NCBI RefSeq assembly: GCF_003337235.1
Contig: NZ_QPJC01000014.1
Coordinates: 61,905 to 125,904, forward strand
Length of the DNA: 64,000 nucleotides
Direction: 5' to 3'
From: Halopolyspora algeriensis
Lineage (GTDB): Bacteria > Actinomycetota > Actinomycetes > Mycobacteriales > Pseudonocardiaceae
The position numbers and the translations under genes are program-made. The notes below the pieces were generated by a model. It saw only the letters and a list, made by a program, of their open reading frames with translations. It had not been told where the DNA came from and ran no database searches. Each line of letters starts with the position of its first letter. Position 1 is the first letter of the stretch. This document shows, piece by piece, positions 18,437 to 29,130 of this stretch.

Positions 18437-19989
18437 TTTCGTATTCGACCGCGGTCACCATCGCCCGCGACCGAGAGCCCCGGAGAGAGGACGGGCAGGC
18501 CGTTCGGCACTCCGCGGTCGAGCAGGCGCAGCAGGGCGTCGGTGTCGAGATGCCGCTCCACGAGATCACCGAGCAGGTCGAGCTGGGCCTGCCGGAGCTC
18601 GGCGAAGGCGGTCCCGCTCGCGGGCACGAAACCACTCCGCCCGGCCTGCTCGGCCGCCCAGTGCAGGAACTCCCGCCGGAACGAGTCGTTTTCGAACAGA
18701 CCGTGCCAATGCGTGCCCACCACCGAACCGTCGATGCCGCCCTCGGGCTCGCCACCGGGCAGGATCACCAGCGGGGAGAGTCCGTCACCGCGGCGCACCG
18801 CGCGCCCGTGGTGGATCTCGTAGCCGGCCACCGGCTCCCCGAACGCGGTACCGGTCGGCCTGGCCAGCGTTTTCGCGGGCGCGAACTCGATTTCCAGATC
18901 CAACAACCCGAATCCGGCGACCGTGGCACCGGACTCCACGCTGTCGACGATCCGGCGGGTGAGCATCTGGAAACCACCGCAGATACCGGCCACGGGCAGA
19001 CCCGCGGCGGCGTGCTGCCCGATCGCGTCGGCCAGCCCCGAACCGCGCAACCATTCCAGGTCGGCCGCGGTCGATTTCGATCCGGGCAGCACGACCAGGT
19101 CGGCGTCGGCCAGCCGCGAGGGTTCGGTCACGAAGCGCACCGACACACCGGGCTCGGCGGCCAGCGCCTCCACGTCGGTGGCATTGGAGATCCGGGGCAG
19201 TCTCGGCACGGCCACCCGTAGCCACTGCTGCCCCATCGGTGGGGCCGGGCGGCCGACCACACCGTCGGCCACGTACGACAGCGAGTCCTCCGCGTCGAGC
19301 CAGAGTTCCTCGGACCAGGGCAGCACGCCGTGCACCGGGCGGCCGGTGAGCGCCCGCAGTTGGTCGAGCCCGGGGTCGAGCAGTCCCGGATCTCCCCGGA
19401 ACTTGTTGACCACGAAACCGGTGACCAGGGCCTGATCAGCCGGATCCAGCAGGGCCAGCGTGCCGAAGAGCTGCGCGAAAACACCGCCGCGGTCGATGTC
19501 GCCGATCACCAGTGTCGGCAACCCGGCCGCACGGGCCAGCCCCATGTTGGCGATGTCGTGTGCCCGCAGGTTGATCTCGGCAGGTGATCCGGCGCCCTCA
19601 CAGATCACGTAGTCGTACTCCGCACGCAGCTCGTCGAGCGTGGACACGACGGTGTCCAGCAACGCGGCCTTGCGGTCCCGGTAGGACATCGCGGTGACCT
19701 CCCCGGCCACCTCTCCCAGCACCACGACCTGGGAGCTGCGGTCGCTGCCGGGTTTGAGCAGCACCGGGTTGAACCGCACCGTCGGCTCCACCCCCGCCGC
19801 GGCCGCCTGCAGCGCCTGCGCACGGCCGATCTCACCGCCTCCGGGAGTGACCAGGGAGTTGTTCGACATGTTCTGGGCCTTGAACGGTGCGACCTCGGCC
19901 CCACGCCGGGCCAGCCAGCGGCACAGCGCAGCGACCAGCACGCTCTTGCCCGCATCCGACGTCGTCCCGGCAACCAGCAGCGCATTCAC
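18433..19989 (-). CDS. cobQ: Cobyric acid synthase
   Basis: The 518-residue glutamine-dependent amidotransferase has an N-terminal dethiobiotin-synthase-like P-loop domain ([64 protein letters not shown]) and a C-terminal class I glutaminase domain with the nucleophile Cys in [12 protein letters not shown] and His in GTHWHGLFE. CobQ amidates side chains b, d, e and g of adenosylcobyrinic acid a,c-diamide. It has no visible riboswitch of its own. Its stop codon overlaps the start of the Phd-like ORF. Confidence 0.95.
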   Translation of the reverse strand: MNALLVAGTTSDAGKSVLVAALCRWLARRGAEVAPFKAQNMSNNSLVTPGGGEIGRAQALQAAAAGVEPTVRFNPVLLKPGSDRSSQVVVLGEVAGEVTAMSYRDRKAALLDTVVSTLDELRAEYDYVICEGAGSPAEINLRAHDIANMGLARAAGLPTLVIGDIDRGGVFAQLFGTLALLDPADQALVTGFVVNKFRGDPGLLDPGLDQLRALTGRPVHGVLPWSEELWLDAEDSLSYVADGVVGRPAPPMGQQWLRVAVPRLPRISNATDVEALAAEPGVSVRFVTEPSRLADADLVVLPGSKSTAADLEWLRGSGLADAIGQHAAAGLPVAGICGGFQMLTRRIVDSVESGATVAGFGLLDLEIEFAPAKTLARPTGTAFGEPVAGYEIHHGRAVRRGDGLSPLVILPGGEPEGGIDGSVVGTHWHGLFENDSFRREFLHWAAEQAGRSGFVPASGTAFAELRQAQLDLLGDLVERHLDTDALLRLLDRGVPNGLPVLSPGLSVAGDGDRGRIRK

Positions 19990-20101
19990 GTCTGCTTTCC
20001 TACCGCATCACGCGCAGGCCGCGCGGCACGGCCGCCCACCGGGTGCGGTGCCTCACAGGCACGGCGGGCAGGCTGCCCGTGGGAAGCCCACCCCATGCCG
20101 A

Positions 20102-20959
20102 TCACGGCTGGGTGAGGATCTCGTTGCCGTCCTCGGTGATGAGGATGGTGTGCTCGAACTGGGCGGTCCAGCTCTTGTCCCGCGTGGTGACCGTCCACTC
20201 GTCGTCCCAGATGTCGTACTCGTGGGTGCCGAGCGTGATCATCGGTTCGATGGTGAAGGTCATGCCGGGTTCCAGCACGGTCTGCACCGACGGCTCGTCG
20301 TAGTGCAGGATGACCAGCCCGCTGTGGAAGGACCGGCCGATGCCGTGGCCGGTGAAGTCGCGCACCACGCCGTAGTCGAACCGCTTGGCATAGGACTCGA
20401 TGACCCGGCCGATCACGTTCAGCTGCCTGCCGGGCTTGGCCGCACGGATCGCCCGCATCGTCGCCTCGTGGGTGCGCTCCACCAGCAGCCGTGCCTCCTC
20501 GGAGACCTCACCCGCGTAGAAGGTCGCGTTGGTGTCCCCGTGGACGCCCCCCACGTAGCCGGTGACGTCGACGTTGACGATGTCACCGTCGGCGATCACC
20601 GTCGAGTCCGGGATGCCGTGGCAGATGACCTCGTTCAGCGAGGTGCAGCAGGACTTCGGGAACCCTCGATAGCCCAGGGTCGACGGGTACACACCGTGCT
20701 CGACGAAGAAATCGTGCACGACCGCGTCGATGTGGTCGGTGGTCACGCCGGGCCGCACCGCCTTGCCCGCCTCGGCCAGCGCCTGCGCGGCGAGCTTGCC
20801 CGCCACCCGCATCGCGTCGATGACCTCGGGGGGCTGCACATCGGGGTCGGTGTTGCGCCGAGGTGCCGGCTTGTCGACGTACTCGGGGCGCTCGATCGTC
20901 GACGGAACCTGCCGACGGGGGGTCTGCACACCTGGCTTCAGCGGGGCTCGTACCGGCAT
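20102..20959 (-). CDS. map: Methionine aminopeptidase, type I (MetAP1c-like)
   Basis: The 285-residue protein, from ATG 20959, removes initiator Met. Metal ligands of the pita-bread fold are visible: [20 protein letters not shown] (two Asp), [11 protein letters not shown] (His), FTIEPMI (Glu) and the final QFEHTIL (Glu). The first about 40 residues ([22 protein letters not shown]) form the proline-rich SH3-ligand-like extension typical of mycobacterial MapB. In M. tuberculosis mapB also lies near gcpE and the lipoprotein PBP. Confidence 0.93.
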   Translation of the reverse strand: MPVRAPLKPGVQTPRRQVPSTIERPEYVDKPAPRRNTDPDVQPPEVIDAMRVAGKLAAQALAEAGKAVRPGVTTDHIDAVVHDFFVEHGVYPSTLGYRGFPKSCCTSLNEVICHGIPDSTVIADGDIVNVDVTGYVGGVHGDTNATFYAGEVSEEARLLVERTHEATMRAIRAAKPGRQLNVIGRVIESYAKRFDYGVVRDFTGHGIGRSFHSGLVILHYDEPSVQTVLEPGMTFTIEPMITLGTHEYDIWDDEWTVTTRDKSWTAQFEHTILITEDGNEILTQP

Positions 20960-21031
20960 ACCCCCCACTCTAGAACGTGCCGGGAGCTCCGAGCCGAGGC
21001 GTGGTTGCCACACGACCCACGGTATGGCCAA

Positions 21032-21439
21032 TCACACAGGCTCACTCGGCACGCCGGGAGAAACCGTGGCCAGCCCGGCCCTGCGCGCCTCGGACAGCAT
21101 CACGGGGTCGTACGAGACGAAAGCGTGCAGACCGTCCCGCGACCGGGACGCCGAGGCAAGGTGGATCGCCTCGACAGGGCCGAGCAGGGAATCCAGCTCG
21201 CTGGCGCTGTCCAGCACCTCCTGGCGTACCGGGAGCTGCTCGATCTTCGACACGACGATCGATGCCAGATCCTCCGCCGCAGGCCCCATCTCCCGGAACG
21301 AGCGCAACACGTCCAGCTTCGACACCGCGCTGGTGACCCGGGGCAGATCGCGATAGCGCAGCACCCACTCGCTCAGCGCCTCGCTCTCCGGTTCGGGCGC
21401 GATCAGTTTGATCAACGCCGAAGAATCGAAGTAAATCAC
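21032..21439 (-). CDS. PIN-domain protein, VapC-like toxin
   Basis: The 135-residue single PIN domain has the conserved acidic residues: Asp5 in MIYFDSSALIKL, Glu in the central helix region, and the C-terminal acidic site with AIHLASA and FVSYDPVMLSEARRAGL. VapC toxins are Mg2+-dependent RNases. The start is GTG 21439, overlapping by GTGA the stop of a 63-codon upstream frame. In the M. tuberculosis block a vapC gene occupies nearly the same position (next to mapB). The toxin role is inferred from fold and context. Confidence 0.8.
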   Translation of the reverse strand: MIYFDSSALIKLIAPEPESEALSEWVLRYRDLPRVTSAVSKLDVLRSFREMGPAAEDLASIVVSKIEQLPVRQEVLDSASELDSLLGPVEAIHLASASRSRDGLHAFVSYDPVMLSEARRAGLATVSPGVPSEPV

Positions 21440-21627
21440 AGCAGCTCCTGTTCACTCTCGCTCGACGCACCGGAGTCACCCCACGGGCACTGGCACAGGT
21501 CATGGACCACCGGGGGCACGGCATGGCGGCACCTTTCACCCCATGCCTCGACCGCCCCGGCCAAGCGGGATCGCTCGACAACGGGCGGAGCGCACCTCGA
21601 ATCTCCGCCGCGCTCCGCGCGGCACAA
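21436..21627 (-). CDS. Possible small antitoxin ORF upstream of the PIN gene
   Basis: A 63-codon frame ends in a GTGA overlap with the PIN gene, as vapB genes usually do. The product (…VERSRLAGAVEAWGERCRHAV…, ending SSESEQELL) has an acidic tail but no DNA-binding motif I can recognise. It has four cysteines, unusual for VapB. It may be real, a decayed antitoxin, or chance. Confidence 0.3.
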   Translation of the reverse strand: MCRAERGGDSRCAPPVVERSRLAGAVEAWGERCRHAVPPVVHDLCQCPWGDSGASSESEQELL

Positions 21628-21666
21628 CCTAGCACAGTACTTGCACTGCGTAACAAGACGATCGCG

Positions 21667-23520
21667 CTATGTTTTCCCGAGGAAGTTCCGCGCCACCGCC
21701 ACGGCCTTCTCGGAGGTGCCCGCGTCGGTGAGCAGCACCGCGAAAGCCATGTCACCGCGGTAGCCGACGAACCAGCCGTGCGCACGTGTGCCGTCGCCGT
21801 ACTGCGCCGTGCCGGTCTTGCCCGCGACCGGACCCGCTTGGGCCAGTTCCGTCGCGGTACCCGTCTTGACGACCTCGCGCATCATCGTCCGGAGCTGGTC
21901 GATCGAAGCCTGCGACGGCGGCTCGGGAGCAGACCGGGTGATCTCCGTCCTGCTGTTTCGAACCAGCTTCGGTGTGGGCATGCCGCCATGGGCCACCGAC
22001 GCCGTCACCATCGTCATCCCGAACGGGCTGGCCAGCACCGTGCCCTGACCGAACCCGTTGCTCGCGCGCTGCACCGGTTGCTGCGCCCGCGGCACCTCGC
22101 CGGTGATCGTCGTGATGCCGGGAATCACGAAATCCGCCCCCAGGCCGAGCTGGCGAGCCGCCGTGGTCAGGGCCCCGGGCGGCAGGTCGGCGGCGAGCCG
22201 GGCAAAGGTCGTGTTGCAGGATTTCGCGAAGGCCGTCCGCAGCGGCACGGTACCGAGATCGAAGTGGTGCGCGTTGGGGATTTCCCGGCCGTTGACGACC
22301 GTCGTCGCCGGGCACTCCACGGGGGTGTGCATGTCGACGCGGCCCGATTCCAGCGCGGCCAGCGCAGTGACGATCTTGAACGTCGATCCCGGTGGATACC
22401 GGCCGGTCAGCGACACCGCACCGTTGCGATCGGCCGGGGCGTTCTGGGCGACGGCGAGCAGCTCTCCGGTGGACGGCTGCATCGCCACGATCGCGGCTGC
22501 TTTCGGTAGCGGGTCCACCGCGCTCTCCGCAGCCTTCTGCACCCGGTCGGACAGGGTCGTGCTCACCGACTTCGCCGGTTTCGGCGGTGTGTTGTGCAAG
22601 GTCTGCACCTGTCTGCCCGCCGCGTTGCGGGTGACCACACTCCATCCGGACGTACCGTCGATCCGGTCCTGCAGCTGTTCGGCGACAGCGGGCAGCACCT
22701 GCGAGGCGTAGTCACGCTCTGCGGTGATCAGCTCCGTCCGCGTCGGGAAACGCACCCCGGGCAGTTCGTAGATCTCCGGCTTGACGCGCTCGTAATCCGG
22801 CCGGCGCAACGTCACGACGTGGTAGGCCTGGTCATCGGGGGTGTCCGCGAGACCTTTCATGATCCCCTGCCGGGTGATGCTCGGGGCGACCGGGCTCAGG
22901 CCCTCGGCCAGCGACGCGGCGACACCGGCCCGGTCCGGGCCCACTGCCTTCGGCACGACCGTGACCCGCACCAGCTTCTCGGGGCCCATCAACCGAGCCC
23001 CGTCGCGCCCCAGGATCGGGGCGGGATTCGGCTCGTGCTCCTGGAACTCGAGAGTCTGCTGCGCCGCGAGATCGGGATGGAGCACCGAGGGCGCCCAGTG
23101 CACCGCCCAGCCCTCCCCGTTGCGGGTGAGCTCCATCGTGGTCGTGTAGCTCCACACGCGACCCTTCCCGAAGTTCCACGACACGGCGGAACCGATCGTG
23201 GTGGGGTTCCTTCCCTCACCTTCGGTGACGTCGGTGACTTTCGCGGTGACACTCTTCGGGGACAGGCTCTCGTGGGTCTGCGTCAGCAGCCGGCGTGCCG
23301 CCTCGGGAGAGTCGGTCCGCTGCGCCGCAGCGGCGTGATTTCCCGCCGCGAACGAGCTCAGGAAGGCCTTGGCCACGTCTTTCGCCGAGGGCCCCGTATC
23401 GATCAGCCCACATCCCGCGGCGGGAAGCACCAACAGCAAGCCGGACAGAACGCCGAGGACCCGGGCAACAGGAGTACGGACAATACGCACACCCGGCAGT
23501 ATGCCCAAGATCCCCGACAA
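21667..23520 (-). CDS. Lipoprotein class B penicillin-binding protein (D,D-transpeptidase)
   Basis: The 617-residue protein has a signal peptide ending in a lipobox (LPAAGC), an NTF2-like MecA N-terminal domain (about 45-160), a dimerisation domain, and a transpeptidase domain with SxxK in PPGSTFKIV, SxN as SCN in KSCNTTFARL, and KTG in AGKTGTAQYGDG. It corresponds in position and architecture to the M. tuberculosis PBP-lipo (near gcpE and mapB), which helps septal/lateral peptidoglycan cross-linking outside the membrane. The MecA-like domain is shared with low-affinity PBPs. Confidence 0.9.
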   Translation of the reverse strand: MSGILGILPGVRIVRTPVARVLGVLSGLLLVLPAAGCGLIDTGPSAKDVAKAFLSSFAAGNHAAAAQRTDSPEAARRLLTQTHESLSPKSVTAKVTDVTEGEGRNPTTIGSAVSWNFGKGRVWSYTTTMELTRNGEGWAVHWAPSVLHPDLAAQQTLEFQEHEPNPAPILGRDGARLMGPEKLVRVTVVPKAVGPDRAGVAASLAEGLSPVAPSITRQGIMKGLADTPDDQAYHVVTLRRPDYERVKPEIYELPGVRFPTRTELITAERDYASQVLPAVAEQLQDRIDGTSGWSVVTRNAAGRQVQTLHNTPPKPAKSVSTTLSDRVQKAAESAVDPLPKAAAIVAMQPSTGELLAVAQNAPADRNGAVSLTGRYPPGSTFKIVTALAALESGRVDMHTPVECPATTVVNGREIPNAHHFDLGTVPLRTAFAKSCNTTFARLAADLPPGALTTAARQLGLGADFVIPGITTITGEVPRAQQPVQRASNGFGQGTVLASPFGMTMVTASVAHGGMPTPKLVRNSRTEITRSAPEPPSQASIDQLRTMMREVVKTGTATELAQAGPVAGKTGTAQYGDGTRAHGWFVGYRGDMAFAVLLTDAGTSEKAVAVARNFLGKT

Positions 23521-23616
23521 CGGTCACGCAGCGACCGCCGGGGAAGCGGCGGTGGGAGCAATCACCCAAGCCGATCCGCGCACCTCAGTGCCTGTCTTTG
23601 ATCTGGTTCTTTCGCT

Positions 23617-23785
23617 CGGGTGATCAGCCTGAGCAGGGCGACCCACTCCGGCGTATTCGATCGGAATGCCCGCAGGCGGGCATCAGCAAGGCAGCTGGCC
23701 ACGTGGCGGAGAAGTGGCTACTCGATGTGGCCTGCAACGCCGCAAGGCGCCGCCTGAGACGACGGTTCAGCAACCACCTGACCAA
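23617..23785 (+). repeat. Dispersed intergenic element, copy 1 (two conserved hairpins)
   Basis: This segment between the PBP and GNAT genes matches the reverse complement of 33441-33591. Shared blocks: GTGATCAGCCTGAGCA (23620-23635, identical), and a 28-nt block at 23724-23751 with one mismatch. Hairpin A is closed by GGCCAC/GTGGCC (23697-23702/23727-23732); hairpin B is CGCC-GCAA-GGCG (23738-23749), a GNRA tetraloop. An extra hairpin ATGCCCGC/GCGGGCAT near 23667-23684 occurs only in this copy. Reading frames are not conserved between copies, so it is non-coding. Confidence 0.75.
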
Positions 23786-23801
23786 ATTCCAAGACGGGCT
23801 C

Positions 23802-24638
23802 TCAGAACAGGACGGTGCTGAACGTTCCCCGCTGCTCGAATCCCACCCTGTGGTAGGCCGCCCTGGCGGCGACGTTGAAGGCGTTGACATACAGGCTCGC
23901 CGTCCGTCGCATCCCCCGGACCAACCGGTCCGCGACGGCCGCCGTACCGGCGGTTCCCAGGCCGCCGCCCCGCCTGTCCGGATGCACCCACACCCCCTGG
24001 ATCTGGCCGACGGAACGCGACATCGCACCGATCTCCGCCTTGAACACGACCTCGTCGTTCTCGAACCGGGCGAAGGCACGTCCGGCGGCGATCAGTTCGG
24101 CGACCCGAGCCCGGTACCCCGCCGTACCGCCTTCGCCGCGCGGGTCCACCCCCACCTCCTCGGTGAACATCGCCACCGCCGCGGGCAGATAGCGATCCAG
24201 CTCGTCCGGCCGGACGGGCCGCACCAGCTCGTCGACGCGCCCCTGCGGCGGCTCGGACATCACCAGCAGCGGCTGCTCGGCTCGCACCTCCCGGGCCGGA
24301 CCCCATTCCGGGGCGAGTTCGTCCCACAGCGCCAGCACCTGCTCCGAAGGACCGACCAACGAGGAGCAGACCCGGCGATGGCGTCGTGCGCGCTCGGCGA
24401 AGGCACGCATCGCATCGCGACCGCCGCGCAGCGGGACCAGGTTCACCCCGGAAAAGCACAGGCCCTCCAGGGTGCTGCCGTATCCCCAGAGCTCACCGCC
24501 CAGTCGGCGTGGATGTATCCCCGCGTCCTCGATCCGCGACGCGACCATGCAGGCCACCACCGGGTCGGCTTCCAGCAGTGAACGAACGCGAGCGAGGTCG
24601 CGGTCCTCCAGCAGTCGTGCATCCGCAAGCTTGAGCAC
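23802..24638 (-). CDS. GNAT family N-acetyltransferase with DUF4081-like N-terminus
   Basis: The 278-residue protein has an N-terminal domain (LEDRDLARVRSLLEADPVVA … GIHPRRLGGELWGYG) found in actinobacterial GNAT proteins next to ispG, and a C-terminal acetyltransferase domain with FKAEIGAMSRSVGQIQGVWV, HPDRRGGGLGTAGTAAVAD (acetyl-CoA loop) and NAFNVAARAAYHRVGFEQRG. Its M. tuberculosis counterpart is the gene following gcpE. The substrate is unknown. It probably belongs to the dxr-rip1-ispG transcription unit. Confidence 0.88.
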   Translation of the reverse strand: MLKLADARLLEDRDLARVRSLLEADPVVACMVASRIEDAGIHPRRLGGELWGYGSTLEGLCFSGVNLVPLRGGRDAMRAFAERARRHRRVCSSLVGPSEQVLALWDELAPEWGPAREVRAEQPLLVMSEPPQGRVDELVRPVRPDELDRYLPAAVAMFTEEVGVDPRGEGGTAGYRARVAELIAAGRAFARFENDEVVFKAEIGAMSRSVGQIQGVWVHPDRRGGGLGTAGTAAVADRLVRGMRRTASLYVNAFNVAARAAYHRVGFEQRGTFSTVLF

Positions 24639-24706
24639 TCGCCAAGAGTGCCAGAAACGGCGAGCACGTGGGGAGTGCAGGCAGGCACACCCGACCCACG
24701 ATGGAC

Positions 24707-25861
24707 TCAGCCGACCGTCACCACCGGATCGCCCGAGTCCTGGCCATCGGTCTCCATCCCCTCGGCGATACGTCCGGCCTCTTCGATCAGCGTCTCGACG
24801 ATCTGGTGCTCGGGCACGGTCTTGATCACTTCACCCTTGACGAAGATCTGCCCCTTGCCGTTTCCGGAGGCCACCCCGAGGTCGGCCTCCCGAGCCTCAC
24901 CGGGCCCGTTGACGACGCAGCCCATCACCGCGACCCGCAGCGGGACCTCCATGCCCTCCAACCCGGCGGTGACCTCGTCGGCGAGCTTGTACACGTCGAC
25001 CTGGGCCCGGCCACAGGACGGGCAGGACACGATCTCGAGCTTGCGCGGGCGCAGGTTCATCGACTGCAGGATCTGGGCGCCGACCTTGATCTCCTCCACC
25101 GGAGGTGCCGACAGCGAGACCCGGATCGTGTCGCCGATGCCCTGACGCAGCAAAGCGCCGAACGCGACCGCGGACTTGATCGTGCCCTGGAAGGCAGGCC
25201 CTGCCTCCGTGACTCCCAGGTGCAGCGGGTAATCGCAGCGTTCGGCGAGGATCTCGTAGGCCCGCACCATGACGACCGGATCGTTGTGCTTGACCGAGAT
25301 CTTGATGTCGTGGAAGTCGTGCTCGGCGAACAGGCCCGCCTCCCACAGCGCCGACTCGGCCAGCGCCTCCGGCACCGCCTTGCCGTACTTCTCCATCATG
25401 CGCCGGTCCAGCGACCCCGCGTTGACGCCGATCCGGATCGGGGTGCCGGTGTCCTTGGCGGCCTTGGAGATCTCGGCGACCTGGTCGTCGAACTTGCGGA
25501 TGTTGCCGGGGTTGACCCGCACGCCCGCGCACCCCGCCTCGATGGCGGCGAAGACGTACTTCGGCTGGAAGTGAATGTCGGCGATGACGGGGATCTGGGA
25601 CTTCTGCGCGATCGCGGGCAGGGCCTCGGCATCGTCGGCACTGGGGCAGGCCACCCGCACGATGTCGCATCCCGCCGCCGTGAGCTCGGCGATCTGCTGC
25701 AGCGTGCCGTTGATGTCGGCGGTGTTGGTGGTCGTCATCGTCTGCACGGAAATGGGGTGATCACTACCCACCCCGACCGCGCCGACCTGCAACTGCCGGG
25801 TCTTGCGCCGCTCGGCCAGCACCGGCTCGGGTGCCGAGGGCATGCCCAGATCGACGGTCAT
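24707..25861 (-). CDS. ispG: 4-hydroxy-3-methylbut-2-en-1-yl diphosphate synthase (flavodoxin), IspG/GcpE
   Basis: The 384-residue protein from ATG 25861 catalyses the penultimate MEP-pathway step. The N-terminal TIM barrel carries [33 protein letters not shown] and IGVNAGSLD. The C-terminal [4Fe-4S] domain has Cys ligands in [11 protein letters not shown] and [15 protein letters not shown], with the conserved Glu. An in-frame stretch upstream of 25861 is not conserved. It is downstream of rip1 and dxr on the same strand. Confidence 0.96.
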   Translation of the reverse strand: MTVDLGMPSAPEPVLAERRKTRQLQVGAVGVGSDHPISVQTMTTTNTADINGTLQQIAELTAAGCDIVRVACPSADDAEALPAIAQKSQIPVIADIHFQPKYVFAAIEAGCAGVRVNPGNIRKFDDQVAEISKAAKDTGTPIRIGVNAGSLDRRMMEKYGKAVPEALAESALWEAGLFAEHDFHDIKISVKHNDPVVMVRAYEILAERCDYPLHLGVTEAGPAFQGTIKSAVAFGALLRQGIGDTIRVSLSAPPVEEIKVGAQILQSMNLRPRKLEIVSCPSCGRAQVDVYKLADEVTAGLEGMEVPLRVAVMGCVVNGPGEAREADLGVASGNGKGQIFVKGEVIKTVPEHQIVETLIEEAGRIAEGMETDGQDSGDPVVTVG

Positions 25862-26093
25862 CGATTTCTCTCCACCTCTGCACTGTGGCTGAGAACCCTT
25901 CGGGTCCTCGGGACTTGTCTCGGAAAGACGCACGGGGCTCCGACCGGACCGGAACGCGGCGGCAGCCGGCGTCCACGATACCGGTGATCAGCCTGTTCCT
26001 CAGCGGGGTCGGCACTCACCCGGCCGTACCGCTGCTGCTCATCCCCCGAACGAGTGTGGTTTGTCTCCCGGGCAGCCCGTGGTACGGGACACC

Positions 26094-27380
26094 TCAGGAC
26101 AGTGTCACCGGGTTGACGATGTCGGCAACGAGAACCAGCAACGAGTAGGCGATGAACACGAGGCTGACCGCGTAGGCCAGCGGCATCAACTTCGCGGTGT
26201 CGAACGGCCCCGGATCCGGGCGCCGGAACAACCACGCCACCTTGCGTCGTGCCGACTCCCACAGCGCACCCGCGATGTGCCCGCCGTCCAGCGGCAGCAG
26301 TGGCAGCATGTTGATCAGGAACAGCGACAGGTTCACGCCCGCCAGCAACTGGACCATCATGATCAGCCGCGCCGAGACCGATGCCTCGTCATAGGACAAC
26401 ACCTGGCCACCCAGACGGCTGGCCCCCACGATGCCGACCGGTGAGTCCTGTTCCCGCTCCTGCCCGGCGATGGCTCCGACCAGGTCGGGCACCTCACTGG
26501 GCAGCTCCACGACCTTCTGCGCGGTCATGCCGATGATCCCGCCGATGCGGTCGGCCACGCCTGCGATGTCCTGCCGCACGAGGGCCGTGTCGGGGGCGAA
26601 GCCGAGGAAGCCGACCCGGACGGTCTCCTCGGGATCGTCGATCTTCGGCCGCTGCGTCTGCATCAGCGTCGGCGTCAGCGTGACCCGCTCGCCACCGCGC
26701 TCGACGACCATCGACACCGTGCCCGAGGAATCGCGGATGGTGCTTCGCAACTGCTCCCACGACCGCACCGGCTGCCCGTTGAACGACACGATCTCGTCAC
26801 CGGGCCGCAGGCCCGCCTGCGCGGCCGGGGAGAGCGGTGCGTCCGGAGGGCACCGCTGCGTGTTCGGCGCGTCGGCGGGAAGCACGCACTTGCTGACCTC
26901 TCCCACGGTGGTGGTCGGTTCCGCCTGGCCGTAGCCCATCAGCACGCTCGCGAAGATGCCGACCGCCAGGATCAGGTTCATGAACGGGCCCGCGGCCATC
27001 ACGATGAGGCGCTTCCACGGCTTGCGCTGATAGAACTGCCGGTGCGAGTCCTCGGGACGGACCTCCTCGGCCACCGCCTGCCGAGCGTCCTCGACCATCG
27101 CACGCCAGGGCGCCGAGGAGGCCGTACGCCCGTACTCCTCGTCCTTCTTCGGCGGGAACATGCCGATCATCCGGATGTAGCCGCCGAGCGGGATGGCCTT
27201 GACGCCGTACTCGGTCTCCCGACCCTGCCGCGAGAAGAGCGTGCGGCCGAAACCGACCATGTACTGGGTGACTTTGACGCCGAACATCTTCGCCGTCGCC
27301 AGATGCCCCAACTCGTGCCAGGCGATCGAGAACAGCAATCCGAAGAAGAAGATCGCGATGCCCAGGACAACCAGTATCAA
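26094..27380 (-). CDS. rip1: Site-2 intramembrane zinc metalloprotease (Rip1/RseP, M50)
   Basis: The TTG at 27380, overlapping the dxr stop as TTGA and preceded by ggggagag, starts the hydrophobic [20 protein letters not shown] directly followed by the zinc site HELGH. A PDZ domain lies mid-protein ([20 protein letters not shown]). The second active-site motif [11 protein letters not shown] supplies the Asp ligand. The protein has 428 residues. M. tuberculosis Rip1 cleaves anti-sigma factors and other membrane substrates, controlling envelope composition; the same is inferred. The frame extends upstream of 27380, but that part overlaps dxr and has no membrane start. Confidence 0.93.
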   Translation of the reverse strand: MILVVLGIAIFFFGLLFSIAWHELGHLATAKMFGVKVTQYMVGFGRTLFSRQGRETEYGVKAIPLGGYIRMIGMFPPKKDEEYGRTASSAPWRAMVEDARQAVAEEVRPEDSHRQFYQRKPWKRLIVMAAGPFMNLILAVGIFASVLMGYGQAEPTTTVGEVSKCVLPADAPNTQRCPPDAPLSPAAQAGLRPGDEIVSFNGQPVRSWEQLRSTIRDSSGTVSMVVERGGERVTLTPTLMQTQRPKIDDPEETVRVGFLGFAPDTALVRQDIAGVADRIGGIIGMTAQKVVELPSEVPDLVGAIAGQEREQDSPVGIVGASRLGGQVLSYDEASVSARLIMMVQLLAGVNLSLFLINMLPLLPLDGGHIAGALWESARRKVAWLFRRPDPGPFDTAKLMPLAYAVSLVFIAYSLLVLVADIVNPVTLS

Positions 27381-28699
27381 TGAACTCTCCCCGTACCCAC
27401 GAGTTCGCGGGACTTCACGCGGGCCCACTCCTCCGCTTCGAAAACCTCGTCCACACTGCCCGGCTGCGAGCTCCACTCGTCAGCTGCGGCCAGCACCCTT
27501 TCCACAGTCTGCACGATCGACGTGAAACCGGTGTTCGCCTGCACGAACGCCGCGACCGCCTCCTCGTTGGCGGCGTTGTAGATCGCGGGCAGGCAACCGC
27601 CTGTCCTGCCTGCGTGCCGCGCGAGCGCGACCGCCGGGAACGCCTCGTCGTCGAGTGGTTCGAAGGTCCACGTACTCGCCTCGTCGAACGTCAGTCTCGG
27701 CGCCGTCTCGGCAAGCCGGTTCGGCCAGTCCAGCCCGAGCGCGATGGGCAGTCGCATGTCCGGAGGGCTGGCCTGGGCGATGGTCGACCCGTCCACGAAG
27801 GTGACCATCGAATGCACGATCGACTGCGGATGCACCACGACGTCGATGCGGTCGTACTCCACGCCGAACAGCAGGTGCGCCTCGATCAGCTCCAGGCTCT
27901 TGTTCACCATCGTGGCGGAGTTGATGGTCACGACCGTGCCCATCGACCACGTCGGGTGTGCCAGTGCCTGCTCCAGGGTGACCTCGGCGAGTTCCTCGCG
28001 CGTGCGGCCCCGGAACGGCCCCCCGGACGCGGTCAGCACCAGCCGGTCCACCTCGTCGGCACGCCCGCCGAGCAGGCACTGCGCCAGCGCCGAATGCTCG
28101 GAGTCCACCGGCACGATCTGCCCCCGCTGTGCCTTTCGCAGCACAAGAGGGCCACCTGCGACCAGCGATTCCTTGTTCGCCAGCGCCAGTTGCGAGCCGG
28201 CGTCCAGCGCGGCCAGCGTGGGCCGCAGGCCCAGCGACCCGTCCATCCCGTTGAGGACAACGTCCGCGCCGGTGGCCTCGACGATCTCGGTCGACGCCCG
28301 CGGACCCCCGAGCAAGCGCGGCAACCGGAATTCGCCGGTGGCGTAGCCGAGACGCTGCGCCTCGGCGTACAGGGCGAGCTGGAGGTCCTCGACCGCCGTG
28401 CCCCTGGCCACCGCGACCACCTCGGCACCGAACTCGAGTGCCTGGGCTGCGAGCGCGTGCGGATTGCCGCCCCCTGCCGCCAGGCCGAGAACCCGGAAGC
28501 GTTTCGGGTTGCGACGGATCACATCCAGGGCCTGCGTGCCGATCGAACCGGTCGAACCGAGCACGGTGACGGTACGTACCTCATCGGTTCCGGCAGGCCC
28601 GGGACCTGCCTGATCCGGTGGAGCCTCTCCTCCCCGGGGGGAGTGCGCGGGCTCGCAGGCAGAGCTTGCTGAAGGCTGGACGGGCTGCATCGTCACCAT
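27377..28699 (-). CDS. dxr: 1-deoxy-D-xylulose 5-phosphate reductoisomerase
   Basis: The 440-residue protein (ATG 28699; a second ATG at 28690 is possible) has a Pro/Ala-rich N-terminal tail of about 40 residues before the NADPH motif [17 protein letters not shown]. Further motifs: [37 protein letters not shown], the [20 protein letters not shown] catalytic segment, and [12 protein letters not shown]. It makes MEP from DXP, the first committed step. dxr, rip1 and ispG form the operon known from mycobacteria. Confidence 0.95.
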   Translation of the reverse strand: MVTMQPVQPSASSACEPAHSPRGGEAPPDQAGPGPAGTDEVRTVTVLGSTGSIGTQALDVIRRNPKRFRVLGLAAGGGNPHALAAQALEFGAEVVAVARGTAVEDLQLALYAEAQRLGYATGEFRLPRLLGGPRASTEIVEATGADVVLNGMDGSLGLRPTLAALDAGSQLALANKESLVAGGPLVLRKAQRGQIVPVDSEHSALAQCLLGGRADEVDRLVLTASGGPFRGRTREELAEVTLEQALAHPTWSMGTVVTINSATMVNKSLELIEAHLLFGVEYDRIDVVVHPQSIVHSMVTFVDGSTIAQASPPDMRLPIALGLDWPNRLAETAPRLTFDEASTWTFEPLDDEAFPAVALARHAGRTGGCLPAIYNAANEEAVAAFVQANTGFTSIVQTVERVLAAADEWSSQPGSVDEVFEAEEWARVKSRELVGTGRVH

Positions 28700-28843
28700 T
28701 GTCCCCGAAGCGATCGGGCCGACGTGCCACGAGGTGCACGAGCGGTGATTACACCGTCCGGCATCCGGGTAACCCGTCCGTGGACCGTGATCATCGGCTT
28801 GTGGACAGCGGTCCGTGCCACCACGGCAGGAAGAGGTGACAGC

Positions 28844-29125
28844 GTGAGTATCATCGGCTGGCTCGTGCTCGGTCTCATCGCGGGCGCATTGGCCAAGCTC
28901 ATCATGCCCGGAAGGGACCCCGGCGGGGTGCTGGTGACCCTGCTGCTCGGAGTTGCCGGCGCCTTCCTGGGCGGTTTCCTGGGCAGCTGGATCTTCGAAG
29001 TGGGCATCACGCAGTTCTGGTCGCTGAGCACGTGGCTGCTGGCCATCGCAGGTTCGATCATCGTGCTGGGGCTCTACCGGATGGTCGCCGGCGACAGGGC
29101 GGGCGGCAAACCCGCCGACAGGTGA
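28844..29125 (+). CDS. GlsB/YeaQ/YmgE (transglycosylase-associated) family membrane protein
   Basis: The GTG at 28844 after ggaagagg gives 93 residues with three hydrophobic helices: [21 protein letters not shown] (family hallmark with the G-x-x-A-G-x-L-A-x pattern), a Gly-rich second helix [15 protein letters not shown], and a third [15 protein letters not shown]. Members are small inner-membrane proteins linked to stress responses, without a defined activity. It is divergent from dxr and ends at a strong terminator. Confidence 0.85.
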   Translation: MSIIGWLVLGLIAGALAKLIMPGRDPGGVLVTLLLGVAGAFLGGFLGSWIFEVGITQFWSLSTWLLAIAGSIIVLGLYRMVAGDRAGGKPADR

Positions 29126-29130
29126 CGCAG

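Noticed and set aside
25862..26093. Possible third copy of the dispersed element between rip1 and ispG
   Set aside because: Only the 5' phrase gtgatcagcctg near 25983 and a few loosely similar bases match; neither conserved hairpin is present. A similar gatcagcctg at about 9882 also lacks the core.
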